Below are positions 37,529 through 47,289 of a stretch of DNA of 64,000 bases, piece after piece (within the stretch, counting starts at the first letter, position 1; each line of letters begins with the position of its first letter). Made by a program: the position numbers and the translations under genes. Origin of the DNA: Clostridium estertheticum (GTDB taxonomy: Bacteria > Bacillota > Clostridia > Clostridiales > Clostridiaceae); contig NZ_CP086239.1 of the NCBI RefSeq assembly GCF_026650985.1, positions 1,302,001-1,366,000 on the forward strand, given 5' to 3'. Below the pieces are notes generated by a model. The model made no database searches, was not told the origin of the DNA, and worked only from the letters and a program-made list of their open reading frames with translations.

Positions 37529-38614
37529 GTGACAAAAGGTGTTTTCGTTCAATTGTTAAATATTTGTAAGAGTTTTAATCAAGATGACCCTATCATTAAA
37601 AACTTAGACCTTGACATACATCAAGGTGAATTTCTAACCCTACTCGGACCAAGTGGTTGTGGAAAAACGACTACCTTAAGAATGATTGCTGGTTTTGAAT
37701 TGCCTACAAGTGGCGAAATTATAATTGATGGAGAAAATATTACGCAAAAGCCACCTTACATTAGGTGTGTTAACACAGTATTTCAAAACTATGCGTTATT
37801 TCCTCATATGAATATCTATGATAATATAGCCTTTGGTCTTAAAATGAAGAAAATGACGAAGAGTGAAATAAAAGACAATGTAAATAAGATGTTAAAAATG
37901 GTTCAACTTGAAGGTTTTGAAAATAGAATGCCCTCTATGCTAAGTGGTGGACAAATGCAACGTGTTGCTATAGCAAGAGCAATCGTAAACAAACCAAAAG
38001 TTCTTCTTTTAGATGAGCCCCTAGGTGCACTTGATTTAAAGCTCCGCAAACAAATGCAATTGGAACTTAAGCATCTTCAAAAAATTCTTGGAATAACATT
38101 TGTTTTCGTGACCCATGATCAAGAAGAGGCACTAACAATGTCCGACCGAATCGTTGTTATGAACAGTGGTGTTATTGAGCAAATTGGTACACCAGAAGAA
38201 CTTTATGAGCACCCTAGAACTAAATTTGTAGCTACATTTTTAGGAGAAACAAATATCTTAGAAGGTGAGATTATTAAATTAAAGGAGAATGAAGTTTTGC
38301 TTAAGCTTTATGAAGAAGAAGATATAATTAGAATACCTAACCATAATTATAATCTAGGTGATAAATTTATAGTTTCTGTTAGACCTGAGAGGATTAAAAT
38401 AAAAGAAACCGTTGAAGAAGGCGACGTTTGGTTAATTTGTAAATTCAAGGAAAGAATTTATGTAGGTTCAACCATTAAAGTTATTATGCTTCTTAAAGAT
38501 AATAAAGAAATTATAGTTAATGAGCCAATAGGACAAAATTTTGTATTTTTAAATGAGACAAACAATTATTTTGTAACATGGAATCCTAATCATACTATAG
38601 TTATTAAGGAATAA
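37529..38614 (+). CDS. potA: Spermidine/putrescine ABC transporter ATP-binding protein
   Basis: 361-residue ATPase. Walker [15 protein letters not shown]-loop QNYALFPHM, signature [15 protein letters not shown], Walker [12 protein letters not shown], and the switch His in [11 protein letters not shown]. The C-terminal part (about 240-361) is the TOBE-type regulatory domain. The start is GTG 37529 after AAGGAG at slightly long spacing; no in-frame ATG is near. First gene of potA-potB-permease/binding protein. Confidence 0.92.
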   Translation: MTKGVFVQLLNICKSFNQDDPIIKNLDLDIHQGEFLTLLGPSGCGKTTTLRMIAGFELPTSGEIIIDGENITQKPPYIRCVNTVFQNYALFPHMNIYDNIAFGLKMKKMTKSEIKDNVNKMLKMVQLEGFENRMPSMLSGGQMQRVAIARAIVNKPKVLLLDEPLGALDLKLRKQMQLELKHLQKILGITFVFVTHDQEEALTMSDRIVVMNSGVIEQIGTPEELYEHPRTKFVATFLGETNILEGEIIKLKENEVLLKLYEEEDIIRIPNHNYNLGDKFIVSVRPERIKIKETVEEGDVWLICKFKERIYVGSTIKVIMLLKDNKEIIVNEPIGQNFVFLNETNNYFVTWNPNHTIVIKE

Positions 38615-38627
38615 AGGAAGTTGAGAC

Positions 38628-39518
38628 ATGAAAAATAAGAAATCAAGAAATTCCATAAAAAAATATTTATCATTACATCTAAAATATTTAACAACAATTT
38701 CCCCTGCTCTTATATGGCTGATAGTATTTTTTGTTATGCCACTTTTATTTATAGTTGTTGTAAGTTTTTCTACTAGAGGCGAAGTTGGTAACATCATATA
38801 TAAATTTACGTTAGAAAACTATATAAGGCTTTTAGACCCTCTTTATATTAATATTTTTCTAAAATCAATCCTGATAGCTACATATACTACTATGTTATGT
38901 TTGATTTTCGGATATCCTTTTGCATACATAATAGCAAATTTGAATAAAAAATTTAAGCCACTATTACTTTTACTAATAATACTCCCATTTTGGACTAACT
39001 CATTAGTTAGGACCTATGCAATAATAGTGTTACTTAAAACAGAAGGAATAATAAATACATTACTATTACACTTTCATATAATAAATATACCTCTTAATTT
39101 AATGTATAACAATTTTGCGGTTATGATTGGTATGTTATACATGATGTTTCCATTTATGGTTCTACCGCTATATACTTCCATAGAAAAACTTGACAAGAGA
39201 ATATTAGATGCTGCATCTGATCTTGGGGCAGGTCCGTTTTATAAATTCATCAAAATTATTCTTCCACTTACCAAAGGTGGGATTGTATCAGGTTCTATTT
39301 TAGTTTTTATTCCTACTCTTGGACTTTTCTTTGTAACTGACCTTATGGGAGGTAGTAAGGTAATCCTTATGAGTAATCTAATCAAAAATCAATTCCTTAC
39401 TGCAAGAGATTGGCCCTTCGGTTCTGCTATATCAGTTATTTTAATAATTGTTATGTTATCTGTTATTTTATATAGTACAAAACTAACTGGAACTAAAGGA
39501 ACTAAGGAGGTATTATAA
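38628..39518 (+). CDS. potB: Spermidine/putrescine ABC transporter permease
   Basis: 296 residues, six predicted membrane segments. The EAA loop in DKRILDAASDLGAGPFYKFIKIILPLTKGGIVSG contacts the ATPase (only key residues listed: E/D-A-A and G). The PotB-type start has ISPALIWLIVFFVMPLL. AAGGAAG precedes the ATG. Confidence 0.93.
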   Translation: MKNKKSRNSIKKYLSLHLKYLTTISPALIWLIVFFVMPLLFIVVVSFSTRGEVGNIIYKFTLENYIRLLDPLYINIFLKSILIATYTTMLCLIFGYPFAYIIANLNKKFKPLLLLLIILPFWTNSLVRTYAIIVLLKTEGIINTLLLHFHIINIPLNLMYNNFAVMIGMLYMMFPFMVLPLYTSIEKLDKRILDAASDLGAGPFYKFIKIILPLTKGGIVSGSILVFIPTLGLFFVTDLMGGSKVILMSNLIKNQFLTARDWPFGSAISVILIIVMLSVILYSTKLTGTKGTKEVL

Positions 39519-39520
39519 AG

Positions 39521-41356
39521 ATGAAAAGCAAAAAAACAAATTCACTGAAATTTTTATATTTAATTCTAATATTTATGTTTATATATATACCTATTATAGT
39601 ACTTATCGGATTTTCCTTTAACCAGTCAAAATTAAATGTAGTTTGGACCGGTTTCACATTTAAATGGTATGGTAGTCTACTCCATAATGCGGGCATATTA
39701 GATGCTGTTAAGAACTCATTTATTATAGCTATAATTAGTACAATAATTTCTGTGATTATAGGAACTTTAGCCGCCATTGGAACGTATAGATATAAATTTC
39801 GCGCTAAAAAATTAGTTGACGCAATACTTTATGTGCCTTTAGTTATACCTGAAATAGTTATGGGTATATCCTTGCTTGCTTTTTTCTCCATAGCAAAGAT
39901 CCCTTTAGGTAGAGTGTCTTTAATTATTGCCCATGTTACTTTCAGCATAGCTTATGTAGTCGCGGTGGTAAAAACTAGACTTGACGGCTTCGATAGGTCT
40001 GTTGAAGAAGTTGCTATGGATCTTTACGCTACACCTATAAAAACCTTTTTTAATATAACTCTACCAATTATTATGCCAGGTGTTATTGCAGGAGCATTAC
40101 TTGCCTTTACTTTATCGCTTGATGATGTAATAATTAGTTTTTTTGTAGCTGGACCTGGTAGTGTTACTTTGCCTCTTAAAGTATTTTCTATGGTAAAGTT
40201 TGGCGTTACGCCTGAAATTAACGCCCTATCTACCATACTAATATTTTTAACCATTATTATAATTTGTTTTGCACTTTTAATTCGAAATGTAAATATAAAT
40301 ATGAAAAAGATTGGAGCTATAGTAACCTCAATTTTGATTGTATTTGGAAGTATTGGTGGTGGAATATTCACTTATGCTAACCACAATGCGCAGCCTGAGG
40401 AAGTTTTAAATGTTTTTAACTGGTCTGAATATTTACCACAGTCCGTTATAGATAAATTTGAACAAACCTATAATATTAAAGTAAATTATAGTACTTTTTC
40501 ATCAAATGAAGAAATGCTAGCAAAACTTATGGCAGGTGGTGGAAATTATGATTTAACAGTAGCTAGTGACTTTATGGTTGAAATATTAAGTAAACAAGAA
40601 CTTATAACACCGATAAATAAAAGTAGTTTAACAAATTTAAGCAATATTGGACCTCAATATTTAAACTTACCCTTTGATCGTGGTAATAAATATAGTGTTC
40701 CTTATATGTGGCTTGCAGGTGTAATCTCCTATGATAGTTCAAAAATCCCTGAGGGCACAATAAAGGGCTATAAGGATCTTTGGAAACCAGAGTTTAAAAA
40801 TTCTTTAACTGTACTTGATGATGAAAGAGTTATAATTGGAATGACACTTAAGATGCTTGGGTATCCACTAAATGAAACTAGCCCAGCAGCTCTTCAAAAA
40901 GCAAAAGATGCACTTATAAAACTTCAGCCTAATATAAAATCTTATGATAGTGATAGTCCCAAAACAAGCCTTATAAATGGCGAGTCAAAAGCAATGTTCG
41001 CCTGGGGAGCAGAAGGAAATCTAGCACGCCTTGAAAACCCAAATATAAAATACGTAATCCCAAAGGAAGGGCTATTTCTTCAACAAGATAACTTTGTAAT
41101 TCCAAAAGCTGCAAAAAATGTTAAAGCGGCGCAGCTTTTTATAAATTTTATAATGCAGCCTGAAATAAGTGCTGAGATTTCTCATAAGTTCCCTTACGGA
41201 AATCCTAATGTAGCAGCATACAAATATATAGATAAAAAAATACTAGATGATAAAGCAGTTTATCCGCCTAAAGAAATTGTAAAAAAGGGTGAATACTTAA
41301 AGGATATAGGAAAATCAGTAACAGATTTAGATAAGATATGGACGGAAGTTAAATAA
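39521..41356 (+). CDS. Fused polyamine ABC permease (PotC) and substrate-binding protein (PotD)
   Basis: A single 611-residue frame. Residues 1 to about 255 are a PotC-type permease with membrane helices and the EAA loop (EEVAMDLYATPIKTF). After VNINMKKIGAIV a further hydrophobic helix (about 268-288) leads to a PotD-type periplasmic-binding domain starting LNVFNWSEYLPQSVIDKFE, with DLTVASDFMVE, WLAGVISYDSSKIPEG and FAWGAEGNLARLENP. The binding domain is thus tethered outside the membrane instead of being a lipoprotein. AGGAGG lies before the ATG. No sign of a frameshift at the junction. Confidence 0.93.
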   Translation: MKSKKTNSLKFLYLILIFMFIYIPIIVLIGFSFNQSKLNVVWTGFTFKWYGSLLHNAGILDAVKNSFIIAIISTIISVIIGTLAAIGTYRYKFRAKKLVDAILYVPLVIPEIVMGISLLAFFSIAKIPLGRVSLIIAHVTFSIAYVVAVVKTRLDGFDRSVEEVAMDLYATPIKTFFNITLPIIMPGVIAGALLAFTLSLDDVIISFFVAGPGSVTLPLKVFSMVKFGVTPEINALSTILIFLTIIIICFALLIRNVNINMKKIGAIVTSILIVFGSIGGGIFTYANHNAQPEEVLNVFNWSEYLPQSVIDKFEQTYNIKVNYSTFSSNEEMLAKLMAGGGNYDLTVASDFMVEILSKQELITPINKSSLTNLSNIGPQYLNLPFDRGNKYSVPYMWLAGVISYDSSKIPEGTIKGYKDLWKPEFKNSLTVLDDERVIIGMTLKMLGYPLNETSPAALQKAKDALIKLQPNIKSYDSDSPKTSLINGESKAMFAWGAEGNLARLENPNIKYVIPKEGLFLQQDNFVIPKAAKNVKAAQLFINFIMQPEISAEISHKFPYGNPNVAAYKYIDKKILDDKAVYPPKEIVKKGEYLKDIGKSVTDLDKIWTEVK

Positions 41357-41358
41357 GC

Positions 41359-41400
41359 AAAGTGGCTAGGATTTTATTAAATCCTAGCCACTTTATTTTA
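41359..41400 (+). terminator. Terminator of the polyamine transporter operon
   Basis: AAGTGGCTAGGATTT pairs with AAATCCTAGCCACTT around TATT, followed by TATTTTATTT. Confidence 0.9.
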
Positions 41401-41512
41401 TTTAACATTTTCTAAGCGAAATTATAACCTTCCATGTTGTCTGTATATAATTTTTTTCAAGGGATAAACTATTATTATATTTAGTGAAAAATATACTATA
41501 AAGGTGATATAT

Positions 41513-43000
41513 ATGAAAAATGAAAGTATAAACTCTAAAATAAATAATATGATAAATATCTTAGGACCATCAGCTCCTATTAAAGTCAAAAATATAGCAA
41601 TTGGCAAAAATCCATCAATACAAGGCGCTATTATATATATTGATGGTCTAGTAGACAAAAATGTCATTAATAGGGATATTCTTAATCCATTAATGCTTCA
41701 AATACAAATTTCCATAACATTAGATAACAATACATCCAGATTTTTGTGTAGTAATTACATTACTGCAGAATGTTCTTTTATCAAAGATAATACTACTCAA
41801 GTTTCTAAAGAGATTAAAAATGGCAATACTTTATTTATTATTGAAAATATAGAAGATTACATTATAATTGATACAACTGGTGGCGAAATCAGAAAAATAT
41901 CTGATCCAACCAATGAAATATCACTTAGGGGATCCAGAGATGGATTTGTGGAAAACCTAGAAGTTAATATAAGTCTGCTCCGTAGGAAAATAAAAGATTC
42001 AAACCTTTCCATTGAAAAATTTGTTGTTGGAAGACGGACACAAACTGATTTAGCCTTAGTTTATATTAAAGATTTAGTTGATACTGAGGTTCTAGATGAA
42101 CTAAAAAAAAGAATAAATGCAGTAAACGTAGATTCTATTACTGGAATAGGGATATTACTTGAATTTATAGATGAGAATCCATACAGTATTTTTCCAATGG
42201 CTTTGGCCACAGAGAGACCAGATAGAGTAACCGCAAATATTATGGAAGGAAGAATTGCTTTGATTTTAAATGGCACACCTTTTGTGGTAACATTACCCTC
42301 TGTATTTATTGAATTTTTTCACACTGTTGAAGATTATAACGAAAAAACAATATCTGCAAATTTTATAAGACTTCTTAGAATTTTAACAGTTTTATTAGTA
42401 ATTACACTTCCTTCCGTTTATTTAACGTTAATCAAGTATAATGCTGAACTCATACCCGTTCAATTTGTTATCCCTATAGTACAATCTAGAATAGGAATAT
42501 CTCTTACCCCATTTATGGAAATACTTATACTGGAACTACTTATGGAAATCTTAAGAGAAGGAGGATTAAGGCTTCCCTCTAAAATAGCACAAACTGTAAG
42601 TATAGTTGGAGGCATTATTATAGGAAATGCCATAGTAGAATCAAAGATGGTAAGTCCTACTACTTTGCTTGTAGTTGGTATCACGGTTGTTGCATCTTTT
42701 GTAGTACCCGCTGTTGATATGTCTCTCTCTATAAGGCTTCTAAGATTTCCAATGTTATTTTTAGCAAATGCTATGGGTATAATGGGGATTGCTACAGGCT
42801 TTACTTTTCTTATCATTCATTTATCCTCCTTGGAGAATTTTGGTGTTCCATATATGGACTTTAAAAAAGATGATTTAAAGGATACATTTACGAGAGCACA
42901 ATTATGGAAAATGAATGCTCGTCCATCAATAGTCTCAGGCCAGAATAATAAAAGACAAAATAATTTCAGATATAAATTTAGGAGAAAAAAAGATGAATAA
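41513..43000 (+). CDS. Spore germination protein, GerA family (germinant receptor A subunit)
   Basis: 495 residues from the ATG 41513, which follows AAAGGTGAT; a GTG at 41504 would lie within that ribosome site. The N-terminal soluble half contains FVVGRRTQTDLALVYIKDL and MEGRIALILNGTPFVVTLPSVF, both hallmark GerA motifs. It is followed by membrane segments with PSVYLTLIKYNAELIP, FMEILILELLMEILREGGLRLP and VVPAVDMSLSIRLLRFP. Acts in the spore inner membrane with the B and C subunits to sense germinants. First of three overlapping or close genes. Confidence 0.95.
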   Translation: MKNESINSKINNMINILGPSAPIKVKNIAIGKNPSIQGAIIYIDGLVDKNVINRDILNPLMLQIQISITLDNNTSRFLCSNYITAECSFIKDNTTQVSKEIKNGNTLFIIENIEDYIIIDTTGGEIRKISDPTNEISLRGSRDGFVENLEVNISLLRRKIKDSNLSIEKFVVGRRTQTDLALVYIKDLVDTEVLDELKKRINAVNVDSITGIGILLEFIDENPYSIFPMALATERPDRVTANIMEGRIALILNGTPFVVTLPSVFIEFFHTVEDYNEKTISANFIRLLRILTVLLVITLPSVYLTLIKYNAELIPVQFVIPIVQSRIGISLTPFMEILILELLMEILREGGLRLPSKIAQTVSIVGGIIIGNAIVESKMVSPTTLLVVGITVVASFVVPAVDMSLSIRLLRFPMLFLANAMGIMGIATGFTFLIIHLSSLENFGVPYMDFKKDDLKDTFTRAQLWKMNARPSIVSGQNNKRQNNFRYKFRRKKDE

Positions 43001-44096
43001 AAAGAATAAACTAATAACCTCTACTGAGCTTTTTTTCATCTTGGTTGGCTGTATCGTAGGTATAGGGGTCACTAGTCTACCTGCAGACGTAGTAAGCATT
43101 GCAAAACAGGATGGGTGGATTTCTACCATTATAGGTGGGATATATCCATTATATATTGTTCTAATCGGAGGAATAATAATAAGAAAATATCCTGGTAGTA
43201 ATATAATGAATTTAAGCAAAGCATTTTTCGGAAAAATAATAGGTAATTTTTTAAATTTATTATTTATGCTCCAGTTTTTATTCTATGCAGTATTAGTTAC
43301 TTCTGGTGCAAGTAATCTATTAAGAGCGTATAGTATGTATTTTATTCCACATTTTAAGATGGTTATACTTTTCGCAACTATTGCTTGTTATGCTTCAATT
43401 AAAGGCTTAAAAGTATTAGCCAGATTTACTACTATAACATTTTTTTTAATATGTCTTATAATAGTGGCATCCACAGTAACCTTTAAGTCCTCTAGTATTT
43501 TAAATGTAAAACCTTTTTTTGGAGCAGGTCTCCCTAAAATTTTAGAAGGAAGCGTGAAATCTGCTTTTGCTTATGCAAATATGGAATTACTATTAATAGT
43601 ATATCCATATGTTCAGCAAAAAAAAGATATATTAAAAGCTGCTTTATTGAGCACTTTTGTAATAATTTTTTTTCATACCTGGGTAGTTTTTACATCTATT
43701 TATTTTTCTGGACCTGATTTAATACCAAAAGAAATATGGCCATTTTCCTTCGTAGCTGAGTCCTTTAAAATACCTGTGATAAATAATTTTAGATATATAA
43801 ACATAATTATATTGGCTATTATGGCATATAAAACCATATCCATTCAATTTTATGCCTCAACTAAAATATTAAATAATATTACAAAAATAAAAAGAAAAAC
43901 AATTTGCTTTTTATTATTACCAATTATTTTTGTTTTTCCAATGTTAATTGGAAATGAAGTAATCAGAAAAGAAATTTTGGGCAAAGCTATGCCTTGGATA
44001 ACCTTATATAACATTGCTTATGTGACCATAATTGCATTATTAACTCTTTTAATAGATAAGAGAAAACTTAATCATATTGAAAAAATTAACCCGTAA
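42993..44096 (+). CDS. Spore germination protein, GerB family (endospore germination permease)
   Basis: 367 residues, about ten membrane helices of the amino acid-polyamine transporter-like fold. Overlaps the A-subunit gene by eight bases (ATGAATAA). The N-terminus STELFFILVGCIVGIG is typical. It is believed to form the germinant-binding part of the receptor. Confidence 0.93.
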   Translation: MNKKNKLITSTELFFILVGCIVGIGVTSLPADVVSIAKQDGWISTIIGGIYPLYIVLIGGIIIRKYPGSNIMNLSKAFFGKIIGNFLNLLFMLQFLFYAVLVTSGASNLLRAYSMYFIPHFKMVILFATIACYASIKGLKVLARFTTITFFLICLIIVASTVTFKSSSILNVKPFFGAGLPKILEGSVKSAFAYANMELLLIVYPYVQQKKDILKAALLSTFVIIFFHTWVVFTSIYFSGPDLIPKEIWPFSFVAESFKIPVINNFRYINIIILAIMAYKTISIQFYASTKILNNITKIKRKTICFLLLPIIFVFPMLIGNEVIRKEILGKAMPWITLYNIAYVTIIALLTLLIDKRKLNHIEKINP

Positions 44097-44151
44097 TTAT
44101 ACTAACTTCTATTTCATATATACTTTATAAAAAAAGGAGGAAACCCTGTAA

Positions 44152-45276
44152 ATGAAAAGATATAGTTTATTAATAATATCTTTTTCATGTATAATTATAT
44201 ATATCATATTTAATTCAAGTGAAGGCAGCGTTCCTATAGAGGATATAGGTATTTCTTCAGGAGTATCATTGGACCTCACAACAAATCGTCCGTTAAATGA
44301 ATATAACATTGTTTCAAGTATATATAATTTCAATAAAAAAGATGAAATTTCAAGTGAAATATTAGAGGGTACCGGTAAAAACATTCCTGATTCCAGGTCA
44401 ACCAGGCAAACTATCAGTGGTAAATTATACTTTCTTGGATTACAGAAAGTATTTATTTTTAGTGAAGCTTTCGCAACCTCTGGGATAAACCACCTTATTG
44501 ATATATTGATGACGAATCAAGAAATGAATGATGCTGCATGGATTGTTGTCTGTAAGGATAAGGCCATTGATATGTTAAAATTTAAAGTTAATGATGCTCC
44601 CACTTCAGCAGATCATATTAACGATATGGTAGAAAGCTCTAAAAACCAAAATTTCATGTCTAAAGACTATAAAGTTGTTGATATGTATGTAAGAGTAAAT
44701 TCAGAGGGGCGAGATTTAGTTATTCCTTACCTAGAAATACTAAACAAAAAAATTACAATAAGCGGCATGGCCGTTTTTAATAAAGACAAAATGGTAACAA
44801 AAATACCAATGGAAGACGCCAGATATATGAATTTTTTAAGGAACAATAAAGTTAAAGGAATACTAACACTTCAAAAAGATTCATCACATTGGATATCAAC
44901 TTATGGGGAAGTGAAAAGAAAGGTACACTGTGAAAAAATCAATGGTAAATATAAATTTAATATTGATATAGAATTTAAAGGTAAGGTAGCAAATAATACT
45001 TTGTATAATGATTTTATGAATAATCCCAAAACCGTAGAAAAGTACAGTCATGAATTAGAAGAAGAAACAAAAAAAAGGTGTAATAAATTTATATATAAAA
45101 TGCAAAATCAATATAAAACAGACTGCCTAGAACTTGGTCGTGATGCTGCAGCTGCTTTTGGGCGAAATCCTAAAATTGATTGGAATGACGTTGTTTGTAA
45201 TTCAGATATCACAGTTAATGTAACTGTTAAGGTTGATAGTCTTGGAAGAGGTGAATTTTTATATAAAAACAAATAA
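44152..45276 (+). CDS. Ger(x)C family spore germination protein lacking a clear lipobox
   Basis: 374 residues; Ger(x)C domain shown by DIGISSGVSLDL, SGKLYFLGLQKVFIFSEAFATSG, VVCKDKAIDML and, at the C-terminus, CNKFIYKMQNQYKTDCLELGRDAAAAFGRNPKIDW. Normally GerC has a lipoprotein signal ending Gly-Cys (often followed by Trp-Asp). Here the hydrophobic N-terminus (residues 4-20) has only Cys14 within SFSC and continues into SSEGS, so lipidation looks unlikely and the protein may be anchored by its uncleaved helix. AAAGGAGG precedes the ATG. Confidence 0.9.
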   Translation: MKRYSLLIISFSCIIIYIIFNSSEGSVPIEDIGISSGVSLDLTTNRPLNEYNIVSSIYNFNKKDEISSEILEGTGKNIPDSRSTRQTISGKLYFLGLQKVFIFSEAFATSGINHLIDILMTNQEMNDAAWIVVCKDKAIDMLKFKVNDAPTSADHINDMVESSKNQNFMSKDYKVVDMYVRVNSEGRDLVIPYLEILNKKITISGMAVFNKDKMVTKIPMEDARYMNFLRNNKVKGILTLQKDSSHWISTYGEVKRKVHCEKINGKYKFNIDIEFKGKVANNTLYNDFMNNPKTVEKYSHELEEETKKRCNKFIYKMQNQYKTDCLELGRDAAAAFGRNPKIDWNDVVCNSDITVNVTVKVDSLGRGEFLYKNK

Positions 45277-45362
45277 ACGATATAGCTTTAAACTAAAAAA
45301 CTATAAATTCAAGGATTTACCTATGTTCATATACTTTAATCGGTTAAATTTTCAATAAAAGA

Positions 45363-45391
45363 TTGACTTTTATTAAAATTGTGTATAGTAT
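45363..45391 (+). promoter_or_regulatory. Promoter of the pentapeptide-repeat gene
   Basis: TTGACT (45363-45368), 17-base spacer, TAGTAT (45386-45391). Transcription would begin near 45398, just before a terminator hairpin. Confidence 0.65.
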
Positions 45392-45403
45392 CTATAGTGA
45401 AAT

Positions 45404-45447
45404 AAAAAACTTCTACCCACTTTTGGAAATTGGCTAGAAGTTTTTTG
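45404..45447 (+). terminator. Terminator hairpin between gerC-type gene and pentapeptide gene
   Basis: AAAAAACTTCTA pairs with TAGAAGTTTTTT around a 19-base loop, with a T-run. It may end the germination operon. However, it lies within the first 50 bases of the transcript from the promoter at 45363-45391, so it may also attenuate the next gene. Confidence 0.8.
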
Positions 45448-45475
45448 ATGTTTATCAATTTAAGGGAGGCAAATA

Positions 45476-46117
45476 ATGGCTACAAATAGAAGTGTTAAAG
45501 GTAATTTTAATTATAACAATATAGAAAAAACGGGAAAAAACTTTATGTATAAAAATCTTGAAAGAAGCAATTGTTATAATAGTGATTTTTCAGATTCGAA
45601 TTTTAATTATGTTAACTTTAGAGGAGCTCACTTTAAATCATGTGTTTTTCTTGAATGTACATTTAAATGTGCCGAATTTATTGGAACAAATCTAAAAGAC
45701 AGCGATTTTCAAAATACTGTATTTGAAAATACTTTATTTGATTCTACAAATTTAGATGGAGCAGATTTTAAAGATGCGGAATTTAAAAACACTATATTTT
45801 TGTTAACCGATGTTCATAAAGCTAAAAATCTAAGCCTTAAAAATCCGGAAATAAGAATTTTTGATGAAATACCAGAATTAGAAATTAGTGATGATCTTCG
45901 TTTCGCAATTTTAAAAGTAATGAAAAACAAATATGTAAAAGCTGCAAGAGTCCTTGATACAAAAAATGGTGATATTAATATAATAAATATAATGATATTA
46001 CTAGAAAACTTTGATGAAGAAACTTTGATTAAAGGATTAAATCTTGTTAGTGATGATTTAAATTGTGATTTTCATACATTAAGTTACATAATTAAATATT
46101 TAAAAAATAATATGTAA
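45476..46117 (+). CDS. Pentapeptide-repeat protein
   Basis: 213 residues. Residues about 25-115 are tandem pentapeptide repeats of the A(D/N)LXX type, for example SDFSDSNFNYVNFRGAHF and TNLKDSDFQNTVF, which fold as a right-handed quadrilateral beta-helix. The C-terminal 90 residues are unlike the repeats and mostly helical. Some such proteins protect DNA gyrase from quinolones, but this one is too short in repeats and too diverged to say so. Ribosome site AAGGGAGG. No membrane segment. Confidence 0.9.
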   Translation: MATNRSVKGNFNYNNIEKTGKNFMYKNLERSNCYNSDFSDSNFNYVNFRGAHFKSCVFLECTFKCAEFIGTNLKDSDFQNTVFENTLFDSTNLDGADFKDAEFKNTIFLLTDVHKAKNLSLKNPEIRIFDEIPELEISDDLRFAILKVMKNKYVKAARVLDTKNGDINIINIMILLENFDEETLIKGLNLVSDDLNCDFHTLSYIIKYLKNNM

Positions 46118-46190
46118 TTACGTATTAAAACAAATTTTTTTAAAATAAACTATATTATAATGACATCTAAGCGAGTAAGGAGTACATAAG

Positions 46191-47213
46191 ATGAATGGGC
46201 GGTCACATCAAAAGATAGCAATGTTATCATACGCAATAGTAGCTACAGTACCCATAATTAATTCAATGGCAATATTCAATAATAGATATATTCATGTTCC
46301 AATGGGAATAAGCCTTATAGGTCTTGGCACTGCATGTCTTTCAGGATTGCTTGTAGATGCTGATAGTCAAAACAGTAAGATAAACCATATGAACCCACTT
46401 ACAGGTACAAGTAATAAAGTAACCCACGACATAGAAAAGTTGTTAAAGTTATTATTAAGATTGCTTTTGGGTGTTGGGCTATGTGCACTAATCATATGGA
46501 ATTCCAAAACTATTATAGCGCAGTTATCAAGAATAAAATTTATAGGTGAATATGCAAAAATATGTACATATTTTATGTCTTTTATTTTTTTACTTATAGG
46601 TATTACTAATGAGCGAATTTACAAAAATATCCCTGTAATTGGTTTCGTTTATAAGAAATTATCAAATATAATAAGTAAGGGATCAAATAATTTCAAAAGA
46701 ACAACCATGTTCTTAACATATATCGGTTCGAGTCTTATATTAGCGCTTTACAATGTCACTAATTTGAACGATAGTTCTATTTATCTTATTTGTATCTTAT
46801 TAATATGTATCGCAATATTCCCTCACAGAACATTTTTGCACTCAATAGAGGGGGTTATTGTTTTTACTATTTCAGCATCATATGTGTTTAATAAATTAGG
46901 ATACGAGTATTTAACAGGCTGTTTTTTTGTTGGGTATATAAGCCATATCTATTGGGCTGATATATTTACAAAAGAAGGCGTACCAATACTGTCAACACCA
47001 CGGTTTATTGCTGAATTATTAAAAAAAATAGGAATTCACAATAAATTTGTTTATATACTAGAAAAAATAGGAAGATTTAAATTAAAATTGCCACCACATA
47101 TCACCACAGGTTCTGATGCTGGGAATCTATTTGAAGTGATATATATTATAATATTATTTATTGTATTTGTAGTGAGTTTCAATGTTTATGGTGGTAATTT
47201 CAGAGTAATCTAA
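46191..47213 (+). CDS. YdjM-like membrane-bound metal-dependent hydrolase family protein
   Basis: 340 residues, about eight membrane segments. The N-terminal MNGRSHQKIAMLSYA with His6, the LLVDADSQNSKINH motif and the later FPHRTFLHSIEG and GYISHIYWADIFTKEGVP are the conserved His/Asp pattern of the YdjM (LexA-regulated inner-membrane) family. The C-terminal STPRFIAELL and TGSDAGNLFE also fit. The biochemical function of the family is unknown. Starts after AAGGAGTAC. Confidence 0.88.
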   Translation: MNGRSHQKIAMLSYAIVATVPIINSMAIFNNRYIHVPMGISLIGLGTACLSGLLVDADSQNSKINHMNPLTGTSNKVTHDIEKLLKLLLRLLLGVGLCALIIWNSKTIIAQLSRIKFIGEYAKICTYFMSFIFLLIGITNERIYKNIPVIGFVYKKLSNIISKGSNNFKRTTMFLTYIGSSLILALYNVTNLNDSSIYLICILLICIAIFPHRTFLHSIEGVIVFTISASYVFNKLGYEYLTGCFFVGYISHIYWADIFTKEGVPILSTPRFIAELLKKIGIHNKFVYILEKIGRFKLKLPPHITTGSDAGNLFEVIYIIILFIVFVVSFNVYGGNFRVI

Positions 47214-47230
47214 ACAAAACATCAGTATTT

Positions 47231-47280
47231 AATAAAGAACTAGTGTCAGTATTAAAAAGCTGACACTAGTTCTTTATTAT
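47231..47280. terminator. Bidirectional terminator between convergent genes
   Basis: AATAAAGAACTAGTGTCAG pairs with CTGACACTAGTTCTTTATT around a short loop, serving the YdjM-like gene (plus) and sucrose phosphorylase gene (minus). Confidence 0.9.
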
Positions 47281-47289
47281 TATTTGTTA

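Noticed and set aside
45476-46117. Pentapeptide-repeat protein as a quinolone-resistance (Qnr-type) protein
   Set aside because: The repeat region is only about 90 residues and the second half is not made of repeats; no Qnr loop features are visible.
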